Shown here piece by piece: positions 1 through 10,920 of a stretch of 64,000 bases of DNA; position 1 is the first letter of the stretch; each line of letters begins with the position of its first letter. The translations under genes were made by a program, and so were the position numbers. The DNA lies in the NCBI GenBank assembly GCA_964023275.1, contig OZ029915.1:39395238-39459237 (forward strand). The letters run 5' to 3'. This DNA is from Norana najaformis. Lineage: Eukaryota > Annelida > Clitellata > Crassiclitellata > Hormogastridae. The notes below the pieces were generated by a model. It worked only from the letters and a program-made list of their open reading frames with translations, was not told where the DNA came from and made no database searches.

Positions 1-8
1 TGTGTGTC

Positions 9-68
<60 letters not shown>
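1..68. repeat. (TG)n dinucleotide microsatellite
   Basis: Nearly perfect TG repeat at the window edge, so its full length is unknown. Confidence 0.95.
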
Positions 69-72
<4 letters not shown>

Positions 73-109
73 AGTGATCCTGCCACAGTAAACTTTTCCT
101 GCTATTCCA

Positions 110-180
110 ACCAGTAAATTGATCGGGCGAGATCCTTCACCACCGCTTCCCGTCTGGATGGGCGCCGCGCTATTTAAGCC
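110..180. repeat. Dispersed repeat, copy 1
   Basis: The stretch from GATCGGGCGAGATCCT to CGCGCTATTTAAG recurs in diverged form at about 10921-10990 (GATCGGGTGAGATCCT to CCACGCCATTTAAG). Same spacing and order show a dispersed repeat. Its class is not recognised. Confidence 0.5.
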
Positions 181-284
181 CTATCGACCCGATTCACTGT
201 TGGTTGGGTAGAGACGACCCCTTTGAGTAATCCTGCAGGAGGCCAGACCGTTTAATTACTGTAGATAGGGTCGTAATCTCTGAA

Positions 285-290
285 TTTATT
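285..290 (-). other. Possible poly(A) signal for the CNGA gene
   Basis: AATAAA on the minus strand, about 350 nt downstream of the channel stop codon. It is the first canonical hexamer I noticed there; use is inferred only. Confidence 0.3.
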
Positions 291-357
291 CAGGGTTTAA
301 GTCGGGGGAATCAGCTTTAGTTATTAGGGGTTATTCGTTGCGATGAAGCCTGTGCCT

Positions 358-503
358 CAGTGGCGGCTCCAGGATTGCTTGCGTGGAGGGGTCATTCTGG
401 CAGTCCACCATGCACGGGTCTGGTCTGAGGGGCTCTGGCATATAGCCAAGAGAGGCGCGGGGTGGGCGAACCGCCCCCACCCCTATAGCTAAACCCGCCA
501 CTG
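358..503. mobile_element. hAT-type MITE with perfect 8-bp target-site duplication
   Basis: A 146-bp element begins CAGTGGCGGCTCCAG and ends CCCGCCACTG, so its termini are inverted repeats (CAGTGGCGG / CCGCCACTG). It is flanked on both sides by CTGTGCCT (350-357 and 504-511), an exact 8-bp target-site duplication. Eight-bp duplications and CAGTGGCG-type termini are characteristic of hAT transposons. It is far too short to encode a transposase and is therefore non-autonomous. A second copy lies inverted at 60145-60314. Confidence 0.85.
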
Positions 504-636
504 CTGTGCCTGTCAGTATACGCCAGTTTGCGACAAACGTGTGTAGGCCTACATATAGAGTCTTCTTAGGAAGTCTACAGCGAGGTCATTGATCATAAAT
601 CCCCGGTCCCATGAAAGAACTGCATGAGACCAAAGT

Positions 637-1022
637 CTATATTAGGTCATCGTCAAATCCACTGAGATTGATTTCGTTGCGGAGTCTCTTTTCGGCCTTC
701 GTTATTCTTTTCTTGAGCTGGAGTTGAAGGGTGTTGAAGTTCTCCATCATAGACCTCAGCTGCTGTGTCGTTTCGTCGAGTGACTTCTCCAGTCGTTCGA
801 GCTTCTGTTCGGCTGTCAGTTCCAGAAGGTCCTGCTGTTTGGCCAGCTCTTCGTCGAGGAGGTTGTCCTTACGAAGCATCTGGCGACCCTTTTCAATCAG
901 CTTCTGCTTGGCCTCGGGATATTCGGTCAGGGCGTCCCACAGGTCCTCCTTTGAAAGCACGAACAGATCGGAGTAACCGACGCTACGGATGTTTGCCGTG
1001 CGCTTGTTGCCATTCTTGTTAC
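637..1022 (-). CDS. CNGA: CNGA exon E (last): end of CNBD and C-terminal coiled coil
   Basis: The acceptor TTTCCAG precedes GT, which completes a Gly codon with exon D. The exon encodes the RTAN nucleotide-contact segment, the final CNBD helices ([20 protein letters not shown]) and a heptad-rich Leu/Met helix matching the CLZ region. It ends in a TAG stop at 637-639, shortly after an acidic DDDLI end. Confidence 0.93.
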
Positions 1023-3778
1023 CTGGAAACATGCGCATACGGTGAATTATCGGGCGAATTCAGGTCTCCCTACGAGTTATAAGAAAACCAGTGCAAAGAA
1101 CAAAGAGCAGGTGTGCAAAGGTCGATCGGGGGGGGGGGGGCACTCCGGCCATAATACCCCTCCCTTTCTAAACTTACATGGGAGGGGCCATGACAAGACT
1201 GTCCTGTGGATCCTCCATTTTGTATCGGGGCCACTCTGACCGTACCTCTCTCCTTATGAGCTTGAATGGAAGGGACCATAGATTGGAAGGGACCATTACT
1301 CTGTATTCGCCAGTGTATGGTATTACACAACAGGGCATTCAAATGGCGCTTCATGATCTGCTCTTAGTTCGACCTCGTTTAACATAGGTAATCGTTCAGC
1401 ATAGGTATTCGTTTAGCACAGGTAGTCCTGCGCAGGTGTCCATCCGTGGTTCAGTCTTCGACAACCTATACTGTTAGGTCTACTACTGGACTACTGCCCG
1501 AAATTTCTACTAAATGTCTATAAGCCGGATGTAGACGCCCAACAGTCATTGATAATTATAAATTGTATTATTATCCGCAAGTGGCTCATCCATCCATCTA
1601 TCGATCCGTCCATTATTTTATCTATCCATCCCTTCGTTTGTTCATTCATCCATCTATCCATCCATCGGTTCATTAATTTATCCGTCCGTCCGTCCGTCCG
1701 TCGTCCGTCCGTCCGTCCGTCGTCCGTCCGTCGTCCGTCCGTCCGTCCGTCCGTCGTCCGTCCGTCCGTCCGTCCGTCCGTCTACTGATCGACGCACCTG
1801 CTATGTTGAGAATGCTTATCTCTCCGAAGACGACTCCCTCTCCGAGCGTCGCAAAGACCGTCTTTCCATCGTCCGAGACGACATTCAGTTTCCCTCGCTT
1901 GATGATGTACAGCTCCTTACCGATGTCTCCCTTGCGACAGACGTAGTCCGACGGACTGAACACGGACAGTCTCAGCTTCAGGACCAGCTCCATCAGCAGC
2001 CCTGCCTCGCAGTCCTGGAAAATGGCCACCCGTTTCAGCGTGTCCAGATGCACCTGCATCGCGATCTCGGCCTTGAGCTGCTGAGGCAGAGCGCCAAGAA
2101 CTTCCTGCTCGTCCATCGTCTGTCGGTCACTCCACATGTAATCAAACCACCTGTTCACCGACACAAAGATCAAGCAATCACTTACATGTATAGGAATGGT
2201 ATTTAAATCAAAAGTCTGTCATTCCTTTCATCAAGAATTACTTCATCACTTGGCTAATTACTCTGTTGAACGATAACTGGCTCAGCGGTTTAACCACTTC
2301 AACAGTTTTTTAGACCCGTTTGGTCATAAACTGGTTACAACTTTGATGGCATATTCAGACGCAGTTGAATAAAAGCCATAACTATGTAAAGTTACATATA
2401 AATATATTATTTTAAACACATCTCTTCCTTTGTGAACTGAAATTTAGTGTTATCTAGGCCATAATCCTATTTAATGTTGTGCTTTCCATAGCAAACGTAT
2501 ACAATACAATTCACAGGTAACGGAGCGCTGTATGCCCAGAGATGGGGCAGCAGCGATACCGTTTGCATTTTCGTCACTCATTGATGCCCCTAGATTCTTG
2601 AAACACGTATGCGCCAATGCCGTATACAAGTATGAGTTGCGTAGGACTCCGATGGGGCAGTGGGGATCTGTAGGTTCCGCGCTCTCGCAAGTGCTTTCTT
2701 GTGCACTGGACTGTACGTCGTCCTTCTGGAACAAGCTTTCACTAAACTCCGAAATCTTACGCCAGATGCAGCTCAAGAAGCATATTAAGCTTGCATAATT
2801 GTTTAGTGTCGTACGTGATTACTGTATGTCAAATTACAATGGAAAATAAAGCTGGTTGCGTCTGATTTGCTAACCGTATGACTCGTTTTTCGAGGTCCTT
2901 GTTGACCTTTCTCAAGGTCATGTATCTCTTGACGCCGTCCATGTTTTCCTCGAACATCGCCCTTTCCGAGTTCATGCTCGTGATGATCTCGCCTACGTTT
3001 CCGATGATCGTGGCGAAGAGGAGGACTCCGACAAGGAACTCCGTGACGACGAAGATGAACTCAGGGACTGTGACCGGGTGGTTGACGTCTCCAGCCGTCG
3101 TCAGCATCAGCGTCGACCAGTATATGATGTACGTGTAGGTGGTCGTAGGCGAGTCAGGGTCCGCTACGACTGACTGATTGTAGGAACAGTTGCTCGACAC
3201 GTAGACCCACTCATCCGAACACAGTCCGATCCACAGGCTGATCTGCGAACGCAGGTTAACAAGCACACTTTACATGTAGACGGATATTAGACGGATATCC
3301 CACGGATATGCCAGACGTGTAACTACGTTCAACGAACCCATATATATTATATATATATAAATATATATATAAAATAGGCCCGCACTGTGCCACTGATGGT
3401 AACCGGTAGTCAGCTATGAATATATAGGCCTAGTGTGGGCACAGTGAACGTAGTTGCCAGGGATCAGTTCTATCCACGTTAAGCAACGCTCTGTTTCATA
3501 GAAGAAAGGGGTTGTTATTGTCATGAATAGCATTGCTATTCAAATGGGTGTTCACTTAGCTTCACGAAATTTTAACTCAAGACGCACTGCATGCGTATTT
3601 AAATCCAAAATTTTATTTGGGATAATATAATGAAAACGTAAAACTTTGTCAGTTTTAAATCTACCACCTGGATTCTGCTGCATACATAATTCAGAATCGA
3701 CCCTTAATACAGCCTACAAAACCTTGGAGGTCGTTCTCTTTGTACGTAAGTGAAGTGGATCTGTAAATCCACTCCACA

Positions 3779-3812
<34 letters not shown>

Positions 3813-4572
3813 TAATCCCGAGATTTCAACAGCGTCCAACAAACGTCCACGTCACGGGGACCAACTTTATTCACAGGCGCTCAAAAGGATTCGGTTCCAG
3901 GTCAAGACCTAAGAGTCAGGCAGAGAGACAACGTTGTAGCTACGGTGGGTGATGTTTGGGATTGGGGTGGAAAGAGAGATAAGAGGTAGAAGGGGAGTCT
4001 GGATAGGATATGTGAAAGAGGACTGTTTTATGTATATATAGGCCCCTATCCTCTGGCTACAGCAGTACCTTCGCCTGTACATGCTTGCCTTCGGCTACAG
4101 CAGGAGAAGGAACAAGGTTGGACCTGGTAATAGATGCAGGCGTTCCAGTGGAAGCTGATGATGATGTAGAGGATGAGCTGGGCAACGCGGAATACGTATG
4201 GAAAGTTCGTCCTCGAGTCGGTCTTGTCGAAGAACTCGGAGATCCGAGGAATCCTGAGGACGCGATTGATGCGAACGATGGTCGTCTGGAGGCCAAAGTA
4301 GATGTAGAGAAGATCCGTTGGAAGGATGCTGGCCACGTCAAAGACGAACCAGACGGTGCCGGCATAGTGCTGGCGCAGCTTCTTCGTGTCTTGAACGAGC
4401 ATTCCCTCGTCAAGGTAGACTGCACAACACGCCGATAGATGGCAGTCAACATAATGGTCTAACTCTAACAGAACCTGTCGTATACAGTAGCACTGCCTAT
4501 TAAAGGCAGCGTCTTTCAGAGGTTCTTGAAATGCACTATATAAATCTTCAGACGCATACATACATACATACA

Positions 4573-4604
<32 letters not shown>

Positions 4605-6467
4605 CACATACATACATACATATACACATACATGCATGCATACATACGTACATACGTATGCACTGGATCATCAATATGCCGATGATGTGCAGATATATGC
4701 GACTTGCCACCCATCTGACACCGCAGCCTGTGTCTCGAGGATCCAGATGGTGGTTACCAATATACAGAAATGGATCTCCTCAAACCGGCTTCGGCTGAAC
4801 CCCGCGAAAACACAGTTCATCTGGTTCGGCTCTCGGCACAGACTTCGGGATGTGGATCGCGATATGATTCTGGCAGCGTCTTCGAACTCGGTCTCGCTGC
4901 GAACGGTTCGTGATCTGGGTCTTTTGTTGGACGAAGAGCTGTCGATGGCAGGCCATTTTAATTCACTCTGCAGGACTTGCTACTACGAACTGCGTCAGAT
5001 AAGGACTATACGTCGAAACCTGTCCTATAGCGCGGCTGTCACGCTCGTCCATTCCTTCATCACGCGTCTGGACTACTGCAACTCCATCCTGGTCGGCCTG
5101 CCTAAATTCCGCATCCGTCAGCTCCAGTCTGTCCTCAACTGTACTGCTCGGCTCGTCGCAGGTACGTCCAGATTCTCGCATATTTCCACCTACATACGAG
5201 ACACCCTACATTGGCTACCAGTTGATAAGAGGGTACAGTTCAAAATATTCCTCATGGTCAGGTCCTCGATCGTTGGTTCAGAGCCGAATTATATCAAAGA
5301 GCTAATCAAGCCGGTTGCTGATCAACCTGGTCGACAGAGACTACGATCGGCGACACAGGGTCAACTCATTGTACCGCGTTCTCGTACGTCTGCTCGGGCG
5401 GGCTGCTCCTTCTCCACCGTGGGGCAGTCTCTCTGGAACTCTCTTCCACCAGACATCCGATCCCTTGCCTGTTCAACAGTTCAAGAAACATTTTCTGCCC
5501 GTCTCAAGACGTTCCTATTTAGAGACCGTTAGGTAGCCGTGCTGCAGCGCCTTTGTGAGTTACTTAAAAGGCGCTTTATAAATTTAGTGATACATACATA
5601 CATACATACGTGTATGCATACACATATTTGTATACATTGTTACAGTCGAGGTTTGGTCAATGACTGTGACAATAATAAATGAAAGGACAGTAGCAACGGG
5701 AATATCAGGGTTATATCAAAGTTGTTTGCTAAAAGTTAAGGAAACTGAACGGTATAGACCGTAACAACATATATAGGCCTGCATACATACATAGCCTACA
5801 TATAGGCCTACATTGAGCTTGGAGGAAACACATATTTACGCTTTCCCAATATTTCAAAATTTTCAACAATTTTTATGAGTAATATAGACAACGCGAAAAT
5901 GAAGAAGTATCTGCCTATTCACAATTTTGGCGGGCGTTAATTCCTATCAGATAGGAGAATAAAAAGGAAAAATCTGGGAAACTATAAGAAAGAAAAATAT
6001 GCTGACGACTAACAAAACGGTCATTAGAAATTTCGATGATGTAGAATTGTAATCAGCAAAAGTCGTGAAGACTAAAGAAGATACTCAAATTTCTTCATTT
6101 CTCCAATTTTCAGAACGAATCGGTTGTTGTTGTTGTTGAAAGACACACGCACAGAGACAGACAGACAGAGACAGACAGACATAAACACAGATAGAAAGAG
6201 AGAGAGAGAGAGTTGTCGTATTTTCCTCAAAGAGCTCATGAATATTAATGCCTCCAACCTTTTCTCGACTGAATAAATATGTCGATGACGTAGAGGAGAT
6301 CGCTGATGTAATCGAGCGTCAGCCAAATATCGTATCTACTGCTGAGTCCAGGCAGAACTGACCGTGCGATGACCATCGTCAGATTGTAGAGAACGGGGAG
6401 TGTCATGATCATTAGCCACCGATAATAGAGATCTGATGACGGATCGATCACCCACGTTCTCCAAAAA
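637..6467 (-). CDS. CNGA: Cyclic-nucleotide-gated cation channel, alpha-type subunit (partial, exons A-E)
   Basis: Subunit of a tetrameric plasma-membrane channel opened by cGMP or cAMP; in animals such channels serve sensory transduction and sperm signalling. Five exons join with agreeing phases: 6467-6259, 4419-4124, 3242-2875, 2150-1798, 1022-637. In order they encode pre-S1/S1-S2 ([12 protein letters not shown]), S3-S5 ending HWNACIYYQ, pore and S6, C-linker and cyclic-nucleotide-binding domain ([11 protein letters not shown], then KRTANIRS), and a C-terminal coiled coil like the CLZ trimerisation segment of CNGA subunits. Similarity to vertebrate CNGA and nematode TAX-4 is high throughout the membrane core. 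The filter reads TAGD where CNGA1 and TAX-4 have TIGE. The N-terminus is not in these exons; a candidate is at 7005-7288. An antisense LINE and CATA arrays sit between exons A and B. Exons are rich in GC and CpG, unlike UPRT and the lectin gene. Confidence 0.93.
1680..1787. repeat. (TCCG)n microsatellite with TCG interruptions
   Basis: Tandem GTCC/TCCG units broken by single-base deletions. On the channel gene's sense strand this is (CGGA)n and begins about ten bases after the exon D donor. Confidence 0.95.
1798..2150 (-). CDS. CNGA: CNGA exon D: C-linker and most of the cyclic-nucleotide-binding domain
   Basis: Acceptor GAACAG, donor GCAG/GTGCGT. It encodes RWFDYMW of the C-linker, the [17 protein letters not shown]-like stretch and FQDCEAGLL, then the CNBD beta-roll through [11 protein letters not shown]. 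353 nt, phase 2 in and phase 1 out, agreeing with both neighbours. Confidence 0.95.
2875..3242 (-). CDS. CNGA: CNGA exon C: pore loop, S6 and start of C-linker
   Basis: Acceptor TTCGCAG, donor ATACG/GTTAGC. It encodes [14 protein letters not shown], the pore helix YWSTLMLTT, filter AGD, the S6 helix ([19 protein letters not shown]) and the C-linker helix ending KDLEKRVIR. 368 nt, phase 0 in and phase 2 out. Confidence 0.95.
3781..3810. repeat. (AT)n microsatellite
   Basis: Uninterrupted AT repeat immediately abutting the hexamer tail of the LINE 3' end at 3811. Confidence 0.95.
3811..4030 (-). mobile_element. LINE 3' end with CGTAAT tail, minus orientation
   Basis: Starts CGTAATCCCGAGATTT, then AGCGTCCAAC, TTCACAGGCGCTC and GGTTCCAGGTCAAGA. 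This is the complement of the plus-strand 3' end at 63640-63780, where it follows an RT C-terminus. Homology with 55376-55650 extends through the GGAAAGAGAGATAA segment. 5'-truncated; no intact ORF. Confidence 0.8.
4124..4419 (-). CDS. CNGA: CNGA exon B: S2-S3 loop through S5
   Basis: Acceptor GTGCAG, donor CAG/GTCCAA. It encodes [19 protein letters not shown]3 ([13 protein letters not shown]), the S4 voltage-sensor-like helix ([17 protein letters not shown]) and S5 ending HWNACIYYQ. 296 nt, phase 1 in and phase 0 out. Confidence 0.95.
4556..4650. repeat. (CATA)n microsatellite, left flank of the LINE
   Basis: Tandem CATA with a few TATACA variants. It directly precedes the truncated 5' end of the LINE at 4662, and CATA units also follow that LINE's 3' end at about 5590-5610. 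Confidence 0.95.
4662..5610 (+). mobile_element. 5'-truncated CR1/L2-like non-LTR retrotransposon, RT C-terminal half
   Basis: An uninterrupted frame to the stop at 5532 encodes the RT catalytic motif YADD (in [10 protein letters not shown]), then [51 protein letters not shown] and a C-terminus ending TFLFRDR. This motif order is typical of CR1/L2-clade reverse transcriptases. The 3' end GGCGCTTTATAAATTTAG runs into CATA repeats. Upstream RT motifs and the endonuclease are missing, so it is a dead-on-arrival copy although the retained frame is intact. It lies antisense in the intron between CNGA exons A and B. Confidence 0.9.
6259..6467 (-). CDS. CNGA: CNGA exon A: pre-S1, S1 and S2
   Basis: Encodes [13 protein letters not shown]1 ([13 protein letters not shown]) and S2 ([16 protein letters not shown]), ending at donor AAAAG/GTTGGA (phase 1). 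The acceptor is placed at ACTATTGTAG, which leaves one base to complete the first codon. The frame stays open some 45 nt further upstream, so the 5' boundary is less certain than the rest. Confidence 0.88.
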
Positions 6468-6659
6468 CTACAATAGTTTTGTCGATCATCTCTCTGCGGC
6501 CAGTCGGTCTTTAACTTAAATCCCTTAATTTAAAATATGAGGCCCGAGTCAGTTTCTCTTCTTAATGTGTGCCTCAGAAACTGAATGATGTTGCATTCAC
6601 ATAGAATGTTAGAGTGTAACATGTGTACGTCACATTAGGCACAGTAATTGATCGATCGA

Positions 6660-6868
6660 GTGTCTTGTATGTACGTACGTAAGTATTATGCGTGTTTGTA
6701 TGCATGCATGCATGCATGTAAGGATGTATGTATATATGTATGTATGTATATATGTATGTATGTATGTATGTATATGTATGTATGTATATATGTATGTATA
6801 TATATATGTATGTATGTATATGTATGTATGTATATATGTATGTATGTATATGTATGTATGTATGTATA
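6660..6868. repeat. (TATG)n microsatellite
   Basis: Mixed TATG, TATA and GTAC tandem units. Apparent long ORFs across it on both strands are repeat artefacts. Confidence 0.95.
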
Positions 6869-7004
6869 CACTTAATATAGCTCCTTTTAAGTACCTCATA
6901 AAAGCACTGCCTATTCTAGCCTAAGTGGTGTTAAAGTTCATAAAGAACAAAAACTTGTCAGCATTTATTAGAATTACAATTAAAATGAGAAGATATGGCC
7001 ATAC

Positions 7005-7288
7005 TTTGGATCGATGACTTTCCGAATGGTTTCTCTGAATCCGATCATGTCTGCGTAGATGTTGATGGTTATTCCATATTTCTCAAGGAAACGATCGTGA
7101 GTCTCATCTGCCCCTCCTCCTCCTCCTCCTCCTTCTCCTCCTACTCCTCTTCCTACTCCTCTTCCTCTTTCTCCTCCTCCTCCTCCTCCAGCTGCTGCTG
7201 CTGCAGCAGTTGCTGATGACGATGCAGCTCCATCATCTGCCTCTTTGCCCTCCTCGCTTCCAAAAAGTCGTCGACACGAACGAAAAAA
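7005..7288 (-). CDS. Candidate coding exon, possibly N-terminal CNGA region
   Basis: This frame lacks an early ATG but is open from about 7330 to a stop at 6980. It reads FGSEEGKEADDGAASSS, an Ala/Gly-rich low-complexity run from CTG and TCC repeats, then ETHDRFLEKYGITINIYADM and RETIRKVIDP. A possible acceptor is ATACACAG before 7288. A possible donor AAA/GTATGG after 7005 leaves phase 2, which is what exon A needs. I do not recognise the sequence. Position, strand and phase suit an upstream CNGA exon; a chance ORF or another gene is possible. Confidence 0.35.
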
Positions 7289-7339
7289 CTGTGTATCATG
7301 GATGGAAAATACAGATTCATTGACAGTGTAGGCCTACGC

Positions 7340-9767
7340 GAAACAATGCAGGTCAATATCTACCACGTTGAAGAACGAAAACACGTAGTGAGGTTCATTG
7401 ACTCAGAAAGCTACATCGGCAACGCGTACGTCAGTCAAGACGCCTCTGTGCGTGAGGATTCTGGTTCGCAACCCGTGCGTGGCATGTTTCAGATATTTGA
7501 ATATCGGGCTTGCACGATCCCTGCACAGGGACCTTACTGGCGTGGCGCCCATTCAAAAAGGGCAGCGGTGGTGAATGCGTGGTCTCACTCGAGAAATTCA
7601 TTGAAAATGAGCAGGGTCGAGGCCATACAGTCGCTGTAGAATAACATGTACATTTACATTTACGCTTATAAGGCCTATACCGTAAACCGCGGTTGGACTT
7701 AGGGATTGCGCCTATTTTCATCTCTTAGATCCTGTATCTAAACATGCAAACAACGATACCAAAGGCGCTGACACGGAGTTAATGCACCGTATGACCTGTA
7801 GTATGGTAAGACAGGTCTGATATAAAATATAATTAGAGTAGGCCTATTATTATGATACGATGTACTTGCTGGATAGGATAATACTCATTGCAATCAACGA
7901 GAACATCAAGATCTTAGTCGATACTGGAGTCAACTTATGAAAGCAAGTGTCTCATGTTGCAAACAGACATTTACACAGAGTAGGCCTACTGTGCAAGTAT
8001 TTATAGGTCTACGATAAGGTATATGCCTACTTGTAGGTTTGGTTTAATAAAAAAGCATGTTGCACTGTTTAACGAAGGTGTTAGGACTGTGGTAAACTGG
8101 TTTCATAGATGCTCTGTTTTCTACCGCTAAACAAGGCCCTGAGACAAAACAGTCCTGTATACGACAACAATCAAGAGACCGAGTCTTAAACCTAGTATAT
8201 GTATTTGAGGCTATATGCTTTTCTAGCATTGATAGCAGCCAAATCTTTGAGAACTTCACCGAAATTAATAGAGAAGGGGCTACTTCATTCTCAATTTCCT
8301 AAACTGAGCTCCTTTAGTTTCTCTCTCTTCATTTTTCTTTATAAAGGCACCCAATACGCACAAAGTGATGAACTAAAAGCTAACTTGGATATGGCTCCTT
8401 ACAAATATTTCACGACTTTATGATTCTATCCCACTGCCTATGCCATCGCCTGTATGAACTTCACCTAAGGCCGGCCCTGACCTTAGCGAAAGGTCAGAGA
8501 GGCGGCTGCATGCCTAGGACCTCATGCCTTATACTAGAACCCAACGCTTTGGGCTTGAAAACTATAACAGGCGTAAATTTGGTCGTTAAAAGATGATTTA
8601 CTTCCTCATTGATCCCCCACAGGATAAAGCTAAAGTTTTGATCCAACTCTTTTATCCTGTGAGATGGAGAGAGAGAAACAGAGACAGAGAGAAACAGGGA
8701 CAGACAGACAGACAGACGGACGGACGGACGGACGGACTGGGAAAGACACTGGGTATGTTCAACTCCAGATTTTAAAATCGATTGGCCTGCTCTACACGTA
8801 ATGGTCATTAGGACTATCGAGCCTCAAGTTTTTCATCGGCAAAATCTTTGGATCTTTTGGACATGGGTTGCCATTGTCTTTATGTGATCACCATTGAAAG
8901 ATTGGATGCAAGTAATAAAAATATGTCCTCAGCAGTTTTATTTTGCCACCCTCTTTGTCGCCCTTTAAACAGCGCCGCCCGGAGCGTCCGCACCACTTGC
9001 CACCCTTAGCTTCGCCACTGCTCTAAAATGGCAGTTGAAATGAAGAAAAAATTAGCTGAAATGTTGTCCGTGAGTTCGTGATAACAACCTGAGTCCTTAC
9101 CTTTGCAACGCAGTAGCAGATCGGCATTCTGCAACAGTTTAAGACCAGCTGGCGTAAACAAGTCCGAGAAACGAGTCCTATCTACACGAGTGGAACTACT
9201 GCAGACGATTGTATCCCATCCAAGATCTCATTGTACACAACATATGCAGCAAACACACGACTCTGAGTATGAAGACAAGTCATTCTGCGTTGGATACAGA
9301 TTCAGCATCTACTGTATGAGCAGTTGCATTGGGCATACTGACTGTGTGTCGAAATAATATGTCAGCCTGAATTTGATTTGCCTTCATTTAAACTGCTTTT
9401 CTCAAAATTAAAAGCTGCCCTTAAGTAAGATCTACACTAATAGTCTTACACAGAAAAACGGAGGCAAGACTCGGCATCTGTAGTAGAAGCACGAGTCGCG
9501 CATGTCTGATGCATGCCACACAGGCAGTCGGTCGCCAGCGCGTGATGACTCCGAATGTCGGTTTCCAAGGCAACGACAGGTAAGCTGATAAGTGACTTTC
9601 CGTGTAGATCGCACCTGTCTTTCTAGCAACTAACGACATATCTCTGCCAGTAATTGCGAAACCAGATCACCGAGAAACCGTACGGTGAATAACCCTAAGC
9701 CAGATGGACCGAACAATTTACTAACCTACACTTCTTGAATCGGCTGAATCCTTTGACCAATGGCCGA
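7340..9767. other. No gene recognised
   Basis: Several short ORFs on both strands show no family motif. About 8464-8480 contains the palindrome-like CCTAAGGCCGGCCCTGAC, common at transposon ends. About 8990-9022 reads TTGCCACCCTTAGC and CTTCGCCACTG, resembling another CAGTGGCG-type terminus. A CAGA/CGGA microsatellite lies at 8699-8737. Confidence 0.5.
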
Positions 9768-9798
9768 CAGACATACATACATACATACATACATACAT

Positions 9799-9869
<71 letters not shown>

Positions 9870-9941
9870 TACAGACAGACAGACAGACAGACAGACAGAA
9901 AAACAGACAGACAGACAGAAAGACAGACAGACAGACATTGC
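9768..9941. repeat. (CATA)n/(CAGA)n compound microsatellite
   Basis: CATA units change to a long CAGA array with minor interruptions. It generates repeat-only ORFs in several frames. Confidence 0.95.
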
Positions 9942-10835
9942 GCAATGGTAGCCTGTTTGTGCAACATGATTAAGCCAAAATAGGCGAATATGTGAAGAAA
10001 GTGGATAGAAGACCATTTTGTCAGACGGATGCATGTCCACTTCCCGATGTCCTGCACAGAACCATAACTTAGAGCTTTCGTCCGAAATAAACATAAATTA
10101 TTTTACCAATATCCAGGCTGCCAGTGGGAAGTAGGCCGAGATTTAATTCCATGCTACCATTCAGTCAGAAGAAGACAACGATCGAAAGACAATCCATGAC
10201 CTGCAAATGATCCTAGATTAAGCCTACTTTGCGAGTACTACTAGGCTACTCTCAAGATTGTCTTAGGCCTAATTGGAATTTCGAAACGATAGCCTGTGAC
10301 ATCGCGGTGCTTCCTGCGCGTTAAAAATCGTTTGCTTAAACCATCTGCTGAAAAGATGTCCAGAAGATTATGTAAGTTGAGTCGGCCGTGAGTTCTTCAC
10401 TGTCACACGTTGCATGACTATGCGTAGGGGGCGTGGGCTCAGCCCGCGTTGACTCTATATTGGCTCTCCGTTATATTGGCTCTCCGTTGACTGAGATGGC
10501 TGTATAGGCTTGGTAAAGGGGATAGATGTGGAATCAATCATGGAGGTCATACTTCTTACACACTTCTTAGAGTATATATCATTGGAATCAACTGACTCTG
10601 CCGTGTTGATAAGGGTGGTCTGACAGAGCTTTCGTCAGTAGGCCTAACTCTGCCACTGCCGTTCTCGCGTGGTGCCACTCCCAAGCCTGGTTAAAAGAAG
10701 AGGGCGATGCTGATCATCGTCGTTATGACAAAGCGTCATTAAAAAAGCTGTCAGCAGTCAGTCAGATGGAGGGTGGTCAGTTTGGAGGTCAGAAGGCGGT
10801 TGATTGGTTGGCGGTAGTACTCATAATTGTACTAT
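9942..10835. other. No gene recognised; short tandem duplication
   Basis: The only structure seen is a short tandem duplication of TATATTGGCTCTCCGTT at about 10456-10493. No ORF with family similarity. Confidence 0.5.
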
Positions 10836-10920
10836 AATCTAGAGATTTCTACAGCGCCTAACGTAAATTTAAATGTACACGATTTTATACAGTGATCGCA
10901 TGGCCTCGGTCCTGTTCATT

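Noticed and set aside
2471-2798. Overlapping ~90-100 codon ORFs on both strands between CNG exons C and D
   Set aside because: Neither has a family match. The plus frame has [20 protein letters not shown], faintly like an L2 RT C-terminus, too weak to call.
9421-9639. Two overlapping minus ORFs starting near 9630
   Set aside because: No conserved motif in either frame and no splice partners noticed.
9695-10094. Overlapping ORFs of Ser-Val-Cys-Leu or Arg-Gln-Thr-Asp repeats
   Set aside because: Direct translations of the CAGA/CATA microsatellite in several frames.
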